A DNA stretch of 64,000 nt, from NCBI RefSeq assembly GCF_002865645.1, contig NW_020194685.1, positions 2,257,363 through 2,321,362 of the forward strand, in the 5' to 3' direction. Position 1 is the first letter of the stretch, and every line of letters begins with the position of its first letter. The notes beneath the pieces are model-generated. The model was not told the DNA's origin and did no database searches. It saw only the letters and a list, made by a program, of their open reading frames with translations. Source of the DNA: Hyaloscypha bicolor E (Eukaryota; Ascomycota; Leotiomycetes; Helotiales; Hyaloscyphaceae). This document shows positions 25,995 through 36,320 of this stretch, piece after piece. A program made the position numbers and the translations under genes.

Positions 25995-27199
25995 ATGCCT
26001 CCCAACGTGGCAGAGCTCGACATTGGCCCTCAAAATCCACCGTACGAGTTCAAACTCGACGAGCAAAACCGCGAAACAAATGAGCAGATCTCCGCGACCC
26101 AAGATGTGCGCGAACAGGAACGATCGTCCCCGAGACCTGGATCGATTCACATCCCGTTTCTAGACCGCCTACGAGCACTACCTGAAGTACGAGAAATCCC
26201 GTGGCGACCAGGGCAGGAGCTACCTCCTGACAGATCAATTGATAGCCCGCGGGTGCAGCAGCGAGGTGCGATTCTTCTTAGCACGCGAGGCGCTGTCGCT
26301 CCTATCCCATGCGAACACTGTGCTGCTGGTTATGGTCGTTTTTCAAGTTGTATTACATTGGACCAGTGGTTTCAGGGTGCTTGCTCCGGGTGCATCTTTA
26401 CCTCGAAAGGCAACAAATGTAGTCTCAGGGCCCTCGTCTCAGGCAAGTCGTTGTAAGTCTTTCTGGCAACAGTTTGCTGATAGGCAAATAAAAAGGAACG
26501 GCGGACGGGAGAGCCCTGCGATACCATACAGATAATCCAGCCAAGCTGCAGTCCTACATACGCAACGCAGCAGAGAACCCAAAACCTCCGAAGAAACGCA
26601 AAAGACGGTCTGCCCCGTCCCAGATGCAGTCCGCGGCTGAACCTTCCCACACGAGCTCATTCTCCCATGTGGCTTCGCCGCAAGCGATCTCCTCAAGTAC
26701 AGATCTGGATACGTTGTTGCAAGCCGAAATTGCTCGCGAGCAGTCATCCGGGCAGCACGATGTCATACATACGGAAAAGAAGCAGTATAAGCCGCATAAC
26801 CCGTCTCAGCCCAATGTTGCAAAGGTCCGTGGACCTATCATAGGCGCTGCCCCCAGTCCTTATTCCAACGAAGCTCGAAAGTTCATTCTAGATGAATCAA
26901 GTCCCCGAGATCCGGCTACTATACCGACTGAACGGTCAGTGTTGCCCTGGTCTGCGCAGCAAGCCCTTTCCGAAGAGAAGAAGTCTGTTACTTCTGGGTC
27001 TACTACCCTACCATACCTCTCTGGATATAGCAAGACCACCTCAACGCCCATGATTGATACTCTACCCAAGGCAAAGCAGCGTCAAATCTTCAGTGTTATA
27101 AGTGGACTGCAAGGGGGAATTGATCACCTCCAGAAGCAGTTGGATGCTCTCAAAGCGTTGCTGGGAATTGACGATGAGGATGAGACTGAGCCGCGCTGA
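25995..27199 (+). CDS. DUF3716 six-cysteine protein, tandem copy 2
   Basis: Paralogue of the gene immediately upstream, same strand. Two exons (25995-26442, 26496-27199) encode 383 aa. It repeats the order IPWRPGQE, the cysteine module with identical spacing C-x2-C-x9-C-x10-C-x2-C-x8-C (PCEHCAAGYGRF to KCS), a basic KKRKRR patch, and the tail MIDTLPKAKQRQIF with ISGLQGGIDHLQKQLD. The first intron is at the same place and phase as in copy 1, but its only frame-compatible donor is GCAAGT (26443), making it GC-AG. The second intron of copy 1 is absent here. Outside the module and tail the two proteins are very different, so the duplication is old. Confidence 0.8.
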
Positions 27200-28886
27200 T
27201 TTCTAAGTCGGGAATTCTGTTGCTTGGCTTGTGTTACTCCAAAACCGATACGCGTGCGAAGGCAGTGGTAAGAATTTAGAGGCGGCAGGCTCCATTACCA
27301 GTTCCTAATGAAGCAGCTGATGAATCTCTCAATAATGCTGTGTCTAGCCTTGTATGGGAGATCACGCCGTGGGGGATGGCATTATTGCACCAACATTTTC
27401 GTTCCTCTCAAGCTCTGTTAGACCTTGCCACAAAGTTCGTCACCAATCAAATCTGAAGTGGCCATAGCTTTCACGCTCTGCGGAGGGCGTTGCCGGGCTG
27501 TGCGATGGGTTCATCCGACTTCCTAGCGAATAGATCCTTAATGTTATTTATTGCAACCTTGACCAAGGGTTCGTTGCCAACCGGGAAAACTGCCACGTTT
27601 GAGAAATCCGATCATCAGATGAAGTGTGTCTCACGATCTGGCATGTTTTGTCTGATCAGATGAAAGCAATTTCCTTGGCCCACATTTTCGGTTCAACTTT
27701 TCGGATTATTCAGCATGCCCAAGAAACTGTAAAGATCAATGGAGAAGCTCATGGGACGACGTGAGGCTCAAGAGGAGGCCACGATCTGAGGTTGTCCGTT
27801 ATTAACTCAACGATGCCATTCTCGGAATCGCGCGTGCATGGGAGACGCCACTATCCGGTCCGAACCAAACGGCGTCTTTCACCACCACTTGTCAAAAAGT
27901 CTCAAAGTCCACAATCTTTGGAGCTCTTGGGAGAATCGCAGACTTTGAGAGTCTGCGGTTACAGATGGTAGCGTTTCCGACACAAGTTGATATCGCGTCG
28001 TTGGTGTCGCCAAATGAGACTCGGAACGGAAGAACCTGCTCGGAAGCTGTTCAATCGTCATCTTGGCAGTCAGGGATCTCGAGCATGGAGATTTGTTCCA
28101 AAGGCGGTTTCGTCATATCGTGCAAGGGGCCCCGGGACGTGCATGCTTCTCAGAAGCATGGCAATCTACGGGGTAGCACGGACTCGAATGCCATAGATGT
28201 GATTGGCTCACTCAACAACATGAACAAACCGACATGCCACCAATGCAACCAAGGACGAGATTTGTTCCTCGACTTGGACACCTTCGAAAGATAGTCGATA
28301 ACGCTACCATCAGGTACGGGCCATCAAAATAGCTTTGTTGCTCGGGTTCCCTGATGGAGTGTTTTTCTTTGCTCCATCATCGTCGTCAACATCCCAATCG
28401 CTCTTAACTGTCCACGCTCGCTGCAGCTCGTGGAGATAAGCAAATCTTGGGATTTGAAGTTTGTTTCTTTCTCATCGCCAATCCCAGCCGGCTTCACTTG
28501 TCCAAGTTTATTCAAGTTTTGTCGAGGCTTACTTACAGTTGTTATTCCTCACTGCGGTGGGATCATTTGTTTTCGCCAGTTTTCAAACAAGAACCAAAAC
28601 CACCGCTCCAAACCAGCCGAAGGGGAAAATATTGTTGAGAATGATGGAAGTCATGTTGGCTCTAGCTAGGTGAATTGTGCTTCTACATCGCAGGCTTCAC
28701 AATCATACCTCCCTTACAGCAGGCCTCTCCCTCTGTTGATCGGGCGAGGGAGGAAGAGACTGGGGATGTTGACCAAGCCGGAAGAGTAGAATCGAGTCTA
28801 GGAGCTGAGAGAAACACTGCAGAACTACGATCGAAGGCCGCAACCCCAACTGGACCGTGCGATAGCTCAGATTCGTCGATAAAGAA
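27200..28886. other. Intergenic, no gene seen
   Basis: Only short ORFs (60-110 codons) that overlap on both strands. A perfect 8-bp-arm hairpin (CGCAGACT, loop TTGAG, AGTCTGCG) lies at 27,937-27,957. The right end may contain decayed upstream sequence of the SKN1 pseudogene that follows. Confidence 0.5.
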
Positions 28887-30465
28887 GTGTTCGAGAACCA
28901 CAGCGCATCGTCAGCACCAGCTCTAAGCAGACGGACATCCTACGTTCCAGCCGTGCCATCCCCCTTGAACCCCGCCTCGCCTCACTCTTCCATTGGCTAT
29001 AGCGATGAGAAAACAAACATCGAAAAGGAAGAAGAGATCTCTCCAGTAGAGCCATCTTCCTCGAACGAGGTACCACGAAGTTCAGCACTGGAAATCTGTC
29101 ATCAATGGCCGGAAGCGTAAGGAAAAGTAGAATACCGAGCCCAGCGCAGCAGGTTCTGAGACCGAAAACAGCGACTGCGATTTTATCACAAGGAGCTCGG
29201 CCAGAAACACCAAGATGTTTGAAGGATTAAGGGAGGGACTGTTCCCGGTATCCGGTACCACGGTGCTCGCAATTAAGTCCACCGGGAGAAAAAGTTCGGC
29301 CTATTGAAGGAGCTTCTCTTCGAACAATAACGAAAAATCCGTTTAGCGACTCACAAGCCGATCTTGAGAAATGGGGCTACCCAGACGACAGTCCAGGGTC
29401 TTTCGATCCTTACTACGGAGGCGAGAAGGGATTCATTCTTTACACCGGCGAAATCGAGCCTGACGATAAATATCATCTGCCAGCGGACGGCGACGACGAA
29501 GTTTATAAAGCAAAATCGTCGGATCATTTCCAACGGAAGTCCATAGGTTCCTCCATTTGTAGCATATTCTTGAGCACGGGGCTTCTCTGTGTTTCATTAT
29601 CCTGCCTGTCTTGACTTTTTCAACGGATACGTTCTTAGCTGTGGCATTGTGAACAATAGGACAGGCCGGACGGTCCAGTGTAGATTCACGTGAAGAACCA
29701 AAGCTATGCCCTACTGAGAAATGTTCGCACGGGGCTGATTGGTCCCGATACAGCCACCAGCGCAAAGACAATGAAGAGTACATTCGATGGATCAACTTTG
29801 AATCTGAGGTTTAGTAATGAGTTCAATAAGGATAATCGCACATTTTACCCAGGAGATAACACGTTTTGGACGGGAGCGAATATCTGGTACGGAGCTACGC
29901 AAGACATGGAATGGTATGACCCAGATACCATCACAACCGGGGGTGGAACTCTCCAATTGAGCATGGACTCTTTCTACAATCACAATATACCATTTCGATC
30001 GGGGATGCTGAATAGTTGGAATCGACTTTGCTTCAAGGGAGGAGCTTTTGAAGTTTCCGTATCTCTGGCAGGCCCTGCTGGCGTTCCCGGTTTATGGCCA
30101 GATGTTTGGACGATGGGAAATCCTGGGCGACCAGGTTACAAAGCCACTACTGAGGGCGTTTGGCCTTACACATACAACTCATATGACGTAGGCATAACGC
30201 CCAATGAGTCCGTTCCAGATGGCCTCTCCTATTTGCCTGGCTCAAAGCTCTCTTCCTGCTCTTGCAAAGGGGAAGATCATACAAATCCAGGTACGGGGAG
30301 AGAATCCCCGAGACTGACAACCTCTAGCCATCAGTCGATCCTACCAACAGAATCGGAATCATCACACAACGTTTCCAGGTGGCACCATTCGACGTCTTTT
30401 GGTGGCAAAACTCGAATTTCTTAGCCATTCCAAACTACGACACGTCCCAAATGAACGGTTACACC
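28887..30465 (+). pseudogene. SKN1/KRE6 beta-glucan synthesis gene, 5' fragment
   Basis: N-terminal and central part of a GH16-like SKN1/KRE6 protein, a type II membrane protein for beta-1,6-glucan in the cell wall. Recognisable blocks in order: Ser-rich cytosolic region, GEIEPDDKYHLP, SDHFQRKSIGSS, a hydrophobic anchor, then LLRNVRTGLIGPDT, FSNEFNKDNRTFYPGDN, EWYDPDTITT, GLWPDVWTMGN, YNSYDVG, SYLPGSKLSSC and, in another frame, QVAPFDVFWWQNSNF and YDTSQMNGYT. It is broken by several in-frame stops around 29,600-29,690 and by frame changes. The catalytic EIDxxE region is also degraded. Homology stops abruptly after NGYT at 30,465 and resumes at 38,868. Confidence 0.85.
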
Positions 30466-31152
30466 TTTCAGAGCATATTATAAGCCTTTATTTGAACACA
30501 TTTACGCCTTTTAATCTCAAGAGCCCAACATATAGCATATTAATGAAGTAGTTCTACTTGAGGAATAAGCCAAGTGGACTCGCGCAACCCCATTGCCGTT
30601 TCCAGAATACCGCTGTGGAATCATAGCAGCTCCACGGAACCGACGCTGTCTCGAACATGCATCTCCCACGCAATATTGTTATAAACTTGACTAAGGCGCT
30701 CTTATTCCAGAGAATAAATGCACCTTAATATTTCGTGCTCAAGAAAGGAAAGAGCCTGTCACGTGCTGCGCACAGGCATATATATAGCTTCTTCACCGCC
30801 CTTAGGGCACCATCATTCTTACATATTTACACAATACACACCACATTTCCACTTCCACAGCTTGTCCAGGCCGTGACAGAGCCTACGTGTAGGAAGTAGA
30901 ATCCGTCAGCGTTAGGTTCTGGCGGAAAGAGAGTTTTCTAGGCTCGGTACTAAGAAATAAACTTACCCGAATAGTCCTCGTAACGTCACACATGAATCTC
31001 TCAGTCCGAGGCCAAAAGCAGCTAATGCCTTTTAAAGAGTAGATCTGAAACCTGATCTGGCCTCATTTTCGTGAATCCAGCCATATTTCCTGGTCACTGG
31101 GGCGGACGACCTGCCCCTCCTAGACTAGGTTAGGTCGAGGCGTAAAGATTGT
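30466..31152. other. Intergenic with orphan TATA-like promoter
   Basis: First 690 bp of the segment that separates the SKN1 halves. A TATATATAG motif at about 30,779 with a downstream CA/CT-rich leader resembles a promoter, but no ORF follows it. Nothing else seen. Confidence 0.4.
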
Positions 31153-31899
31153 TCAAGACGAATCTTCATGGTGAGTGATATGCTTTTCGATAGCGCGACA
31201 TCTGTTGTCCACACCTTCGCGTATTAGGTCCAACATCCAGAAAGAACAAGACATGGCTTCCCGCTTCCCCATGAATACAGACGTCAATATCGAAAGAGCT
31301 TCTTCAAGGACTTGGACGCCCTCAGCCATAGCAATCAATCGACTCGCTGCAATCTCTTTCTTGAAGATGTTGGTGCTTGGCTTAACTTGAGCAGATAACG
31401 AGTCCAGATGAGTTCCCCACTCGGATACGATATCCGTGGATAAGAGATACTGGAACGGTCGCAATTGTTGCCACTGAGTTAACTTTTTGTTTTGCGATTT
31501 TGATGTTTCGCAGATGCGCTTATCGAGTTCGTAACATGCTTGTAATATATGCCACAAGGAGAACGCTGCCACCGAGTGTGCCACGAAGAAGAGGCCAAGC
31601 TCTAAAGTTTCCGGGTCTTCTTTCAGTTGAAGCATTCTATCGTGTACATTTTGCGTATCTGGATCGAATTCATTTCTCCAATCGGTAAGTCGGCATTGCC
31701 ATTCCGAGGAAAAGATGTCCCCGGCGTCATCTCTGTACTGATTTTCCTCGTACCAATCAAAAACAGCTCTCTGATCGGACGCAAGGCTAGATTTGACCGT
31801 ACGAGCATCGTGTGTGCGTGAGCGTCGTGGTGTTGACCGTGGGTTCTTGGAAGGTTTCGTTGGGCTGGACTTTCGGACACGGGATGCAGTACATGCCAT
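31153..31899 (-). CDS. Unknown 248-aa protein
   Basis: Intronless ORF. I chose the ATG at 31,899 (MACTASRVRKSS); the frame extends 19 codons further to an earlier ATG. I do not recognise the family. The N-terminal 45 residues are basic and Ser/Thr/Pro-rich (KSSPTKPSKNPRSTPRRSR). The remainder looks helical and carries Trp/Asp-rich segments such as FDWYEENQYRDDAGD and LTDWRNEF, and a hydrophobic stretch FFVAHSVAAFSLWHILQACY, too polar overall to be a clear membrane span. It lies between the SKN1 halves beside a HET-domain gene on the same strand, with about 0.8 kb between them. Confidence 0.6.
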   Translation of the reverse strand: MACTASRVRKSSPTKPSKNPRSTPRRSRTHDARTVKSSLASDQRAVFDWYEENQYRDDAGDIFSSEWQCRLTDWRNEFDPDTQNVHDRMLQLKEDPETLELGLFFVAHSVAAFSLWHILQACYELDKRICETSKSQNKKLTQWQQLRPFQYLLSTDIVSEWGTHLDSLSAQVKPSTNIFKKEIAASRLIAMAEGVQVLEEALSILTSVFMGKREAMSCSFWMLDLIREGVDNRCRAIEKHITHHEDSS

Positions 31900-32736
31900 T
31901 GTGAATTGGTCTGTAATGAAAACGAGTAAAAACTTGGTCTGGAAGAGTTCCGTCAATTGGAATGTAAAGATGCTATCAAATTATTATTATCCTTGGATGG
32001 GGTCTTATATCCTTCCGCGAGTCAGAGCCTGATCCAAGCGGCATGAGCAAGAGGGGTCACTCGATGGCGATCCTCTGAGGCTCGGGGAGAAGCCCGCACT
32101 TCGGTGAACCGGTGAGCGAATTCAGCTCTGCAAGGCCGGCGAAGGTTGGCGTGACGCCTTAATATGCTGGTGTTGGCTTACCGGGCATGCCACACCAGCC
32201 TGTGCATACAGGGTTCCGCCCTTTCCACCATCTGATGGAATCTGCCTATTTGGGGTTAGATTCGTCTCGCCCTTCGCGACCAAAAATAACGGAAGGGATA
32301 TTTGGTGTTTTACCTGTCTTTGCGTTTGGGATGATACAGCCTGATCCCGTTCCACAACTTGTTCATTTTGCGCCCGCGCCCTCCCTGCGCAATCAACACC
32401 GCCTACCCAATAGCTCCACGTGGCTGTGTGATGATTGACTTCTTCGAGACAGAACGACACGCCTTCTTGACGTGGCCAGAAATGTGTGCGCAGAGTGCGT
32501 TCGGCAGGCGTTTTGCTCTGGTCACTTACAGGCGAAATCGCTGCAAGTTCGACGATTAGGAATGCGCCAGGTAGTATTTTTGAGCGGGTAGTTTTCATTG
32601 ACTCGTACCAATTGACACTCGAAAAGTATGTGATCGAGTTTCATCCAGGTTTGAGAAACGCTCTGTCCTGGGCCTCAAGCCACGGGAACATACCCGAATT
32701 GGAATTATACAATGTTATGTCCTTCAGATCTAATAC
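31900..32736. other. Spacer between unknown gene and HET gene
   Basis: A 158-codon minus ORF (32122-32598) is open but its composition is unlike a folded protein and plus-strand ORFs oppose it. Probably upstream region of the 248-aa gene plus the 3' flank of the HET gene. Confidence 0.4.
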
Positions 32737-35079
32737 CTACTTGATAACAAACTGTTCTGCATGTCTGTAGGGGCGCTTCCACTTCCTGTCCGCAACTGCT
32801 TCACCATCCATCATACCATAAATGAAACATTCGCCGATCATATGGAAGTAATATTTCTTCCCATTGTCTTCTTCGTTGTCCTCCTCTTCCTCCTCCTCCT
32901 CCTCCTCTTCTTGCTGACGAAGAACCACCGGCACGCTGCAACCGAAGAAAACGCAAACTATGTCCCCTTTCTTAGTCTCCGGTGGTAGAAGGCCAAATGT
33001 CGTTTTTTCGTTCTCGAGCTCTATACTCACAATTCTCCTTCCCCAGACCACATCCTTAACGCGTGCCAAGAATAGTTTCGCTATGCTTGATGCATTTTTC
33101 AGATCGATCACATCGTCCGGTCTGAGATCCCCATTTGAATTCACGTTATAAAGACATTCCAGACATGCTCGAGGATACCAACTCGGTGGATTTGACCCAT
33201 CAGGGCCACGGTCAGCAACGATTGTGCGCCAAAAGCGCTCAGGTACACGTGGAATCCCTTTTGCCCACTCGTGATGATCCTCCCACCATCTAATGTCAAA
33301 TCCGGCCAGGTTTAATGAATTGTTGAATAGCATTCCCTGCGCTGCACGTGGCGTTGTTTTCTTGACTTTGCCGATGCGGAGGCCTCTGACGAATAGAGTT
33401 CCATTGTACGTCTTCTTTCGATCCCGATTAGGGGTTTTCGAGGAGTAAGCCATTCTTCCAAAAGAAAATTCCGGTCGGAGACTCAACGTTGCGTTGTAAT
33501 TCCTCTGACTGCTGCGAAATGAAGTCCCAGCAAAGCTATCGCCGTTAGACCGGCCTCGTGGTCTCTGTGTAGGTAGGCCAAATGGTGACTTGTGGATTAA
33601 GGGAATCCACGTTGGCAGCCTTTCCTCAGTGACCTCGGAATCGGAGTTGGCTTCAGAGAGAAGCGCTTTCCGCCCGTCACTTTCCTCGGACCGGGCCCAG
33701 TGGCGCAATAGTATATCCAGTGAGCGCGAGCTGCCGATGCAATAGTCAATGAAGTCTGTATAGACGTCAAGTAAACAGTTCTGATAGGCTGGTAAGAGTC
33801 TCTTGTCCAGTTGCAGGTTTTTCGCATTTACGTTCGTCTCAGTGGAAAGCTTATGGGTATCTTTGGCCAGTGATAGGACGGCATATATGGTATCTCTGGG
33901 ATTTGTCGCTTCAAAGGCCAGTAGGTTGGAGACAAGGCACTCCAAGGTCAACATGCGTTGCTGTATATCCCCATTCTCCGTTCGTCGAAAGAGATTGTTG
34001 ATGAAGTCCACAAGTGCATTAGCTCCCAAGTTCGTCACGCCGTTGACGAGCCCTAACTCTGCAGTAGAGGATGCTTGGTCGGCGATCATCTTTGATAATA
34101 CCGCGCCGATGCGATCCTGGCTTTTGATAAAAATCGCGATGGCGTCCGCAAAGTCTGACCAAGGCATCGTTTGGTTCCCATACACCACTTCCGCTGTCCG
34201 AGCAAGTGCGAGCTCCTGGATAATCCAGCGGCGACTGAACCATTTGTTGCACATCAGTTGAACCACCACTTGTTTGGCTGCTTCCATTACTGCGGTATTC
34301 TCCTTCCCAAGATCGTCCAGTAGCTTGTCCAGCTCTCCGAGGATCCTTCGTAAAAAGTTGAAACAGTCCTTCGGAGAGCCCTCCTTTGCAGCAGTACTAC
34401 CATCACCGAGCCAGATCCTCACTTTTTCAGCTTGGATATAGAGCTCGTGCATCTGTTTGACCTGTGCCGATCGTTCGTGCGGATCGTCTTGGTCGATACA
34501 CAGAGCATCTATCCACATAATTGTTTCCTTGTCCTTCCTCCTAAACCTTTTCAAAGCTACGAAGAGATTCGATCTGACGTATTTCTCTCCGCTCGAACAC
34601 CAGTCCTTATGCTTTCGAAATTTCATGGCAAGACGCTTTTCTAGGGACGGCTCCTTCATGCGCTTCTTCGAAGTGATGTAGTTTGTAATAGTGATCGGGT
34701 GTATTGGTTGGCCTTCACCCCAGTTGTATGACAGCGCGATATACACATACTTTTCAGTGTCAGACGGGTCCGATTTGGGCAATGCGGCGGGAACTAGTTT
34801 GCATCGAATCTCATCGTCGCCTTTGCCGGGCTCAATAATCAAAACCCGTATTTCCTGGCCATTTTTCTCTTCCAGCGGAGGATAGACGAACGTATCTGGC
34901 CTTTTACCTAGATATTTGAGCACAGAGATTGTTGCTTGCTGGAGCTGTTTCTTTGCTTGCACAGGGTGAGAAGTGCCTTCGTCCAGGCGGGGTTTCTTCC
35001 TTGCCTCTGGAGATTGATTTCTGTTCCTCTTGCGTCTTCTCCCAGGGTTATTGTTCGAAGCAAGGTCTTCCGCGGACAT
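32737..35079 (-). CDS. HET-domain (heterokaryon incompatibility) protein
   Basis: Single-exon 780-aa protein of the fungal HET family, whose members mediate programmed cell death on fusion of unlike individuals. A basic NLS-like N-terminus (GRRRKRNRNQ) precedes the HET domain at about residues 112-330: YIALSYNWGEG, NLFVALKRFR, MWIDALCIDQDDPHERSAQV and AEKVRIWLGDGS are the classic motifs. A central region contains FEATNPRDTIYAVLSLAKD, also typical. The C-terminus has a run of about ten glutamates encoded by an imperfect GAG/GAA microsatellite (32,881-32,912 on the plus strand), then GECFIYGMMDGEAV, the common HET tail. No TIR, NACHT or prion-like motif is visible. All motifs are intact, so it appears functional. 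Confidence 0.92.
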   Translation of the reverse strand: MSAEDLASNNNPGRRRKRNRNQSPEARKKPRLDEGTSHPVQAKKQLQQATISVLKYLGKRPDTFVYPPLEEKNGQEIRVLIIEPGKGDDEIRCKLVPAALPKSDPSDTEKYVYIALSYNWGEGQPIHPITITNYITSKKRMKEPSLEKRLAMKFRKHKDWCSSGEKYVRSNLFVALKRFRRKDKETIMWIDALCIDQDDPHERSAQVKQMHELYIQAEKVRIWLGDGSTAAKEGSPKDCFNFLRRILGELDKLLDDLGKENTAVMEAAKQVVVQLMCNKWFSRRWIIQELALARTAEVVYGNQTMPWSDFADAIAIFIKSQDRIGAVLSKMIADQASSTAELGLVNGVTNLGANALVDFINNLFRRTENGDIQQRMLTLECLVSNLLAFEATNPRDTIYAVLSLAKDTHKLSTETNVNAKNLQLDKRLLPAYQNCLLDVYTDFIDYCIGSSRSLDILLRHWARSEESDGRKALLSEANSDSEVTEERLPTWIPLIHKSPFGLPTQRPRGRSNGDSFAGTSFRSSQRNYNATLSLRPEFSFGRMAYSSKTPNRDRKKTYNGTLFVRGLRIGKVKKTTPRAAQGMLFNNSLNLAGFDIRWWEDHHEWAKGIPRVPERFWRTIVADRGPDGSNPPSWYPRACLECLYNVNSNGDLRPDDVIDLKNASSIAKLFLARVKDVVWGRRIVSIELENEKTTFGLLPPETKKGDIVCVFFGCSVPVVLRQQEEEEEEEEEEDNEEDNGKKYYFHMIGECFIYGMMDGEAVADRKWKRPYRHAEQFVIK

Positions 35080-35754
35080 CGTGGCAGTGGGGACATTGGG
35101 CTTGCGTGTGATGTGGAAGACAGGAAGAGCTGCAATTAAAGAATGCCCTGAAGAACTCGAAATCGAATCGAGACTAGTTGGTGGCTCATACCCCCGCTGG
35201 GCTAATGTGCAGTGCCCAGCTCACTGTCCGCCATACTCAACCTTCATAGGTTCGATCTCTTCCCACCGGGCCACCCCCTGATCTTCAGGCGGGAAACCCT
35301 TTGGAAGAGCCGCAAGACTTTTCTGAATCAACGAAGAGCTTGACTACAGTACCATCCGGCAATTTGGAGCCAAGCTGCGAGTCAATTTCGTTCGCCATCC
35401 TTGGATGTCTTCTGGAGACTCGAGCGTAATGATTGCACATTCAGAGGTACGAGAAATCTCGATTGCGCAAAAGGATGAACCTTGGGTACCTGCGTACAAT
35501 CTTTGACCGCCTTCAGCCTCCACCGACTGCGGATGTCAATGGAACGAGCTTTGCATAGCAGCCGCCGGGGCGCATCCACGCCAGGGGTCAAAGCTGCACC
35601 AGGACACTTGCCACTTCGCAACAACTTCAGGCTAAAACATCTCAACTCCAATGAGATCTTCAGTAGGTGACAATTGTTTTTCAATTCGGCGGCCCATCCC
35701 GTGTTGCGAGCTGCAGTGCCCCAAAACGGGCGGACGGGCGGGCACGTTTTCGAG
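35080..35754. other. Upstream region of HET gene
   Basis: Short opposing ORFs (62-100 codons) without family resemblance. No gene seen. The right edge contains TTTCGAG, a candidate target-site duplication of the element that follows. Confidence 0.45.
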
Positions 35755-36320
35755 GCGGAAAATCCGATATACCCTGCTGTGTTATCAGTAAATCTAACAT
35801 ACCCTCTGTACCTGCCGCATTAAGCTAGCCAATTAGTCAATGGGAATTATAAAGCCAGTAATGTCCTTATTAATGTCGCTATTAATGTCGCTATCGTTGT
35901 TACTGTTGCCCCTTAAATTACCCTGAATACCCTTAATGCTGCCACTTTTTAGCGAGGGTATCGCACTTTTAGACTTATATACTTCCATATATTACTTATT
36001 TAATTCATTTTCAAAATTTAAATATACTTCTAGTGAGGTTTTTATTAAAGTTCTATAGATTTTGAGAATTGGGAATAGAGAGATCGCGGCCATAAGTATT
36101 GCCCGGTAGCGAGGGAAGCACTGTAAATAGGGCCATGCATGCTTTCCGGGGCCAAAATATAGCATACAAGCCCTATAAACATTGCTAAATCTACTCTTCC
36201 TACAGGCTATAGAGCCTGTAAGGTTTGTCTCATTAATTAATTGGCCAGCTTAATACGGCAGGTAGAGAAGGTATATCAGATTTACTGACAACACAGCAGG
36301 ATATCAGATTTTCCGCCCGC
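35755..36320. mobile_element. 566-bp non-autonomous inverted-repeat element (MITE)
   Basis: Both ends carry imperfect terminal inverted repeats of about 80 bp. The left end GCGGAAAATCCGATAT, with CTGCTGTGTTATCAGTAAAT, TACCTGCCGCATTAAGCTAG and CCAATTA, is mirrored on the other strand at the right end with scattered C/T differences. The element is flanked by TTTCGAG at 35,748-35,754 and 36,321-36,327, a 7-bp direct repeat (8 bp with one mismatch), fitting an hAT-like or related cut-and-paste element. The interior is AT-rich, has no ORF and shows RIP-like TA enrichment. A short imperfect repeat (ATTAATGTCGCT) occurs inside at about 35,870-35,895. Confidence 0.8.

Noticed and set aside
32122..32598. 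158-codon minus ORF between the unknown gene and the HET gene
   Set aside because: No motifs, unlike a folded protein, and overlapped by plus-strand ORFs.
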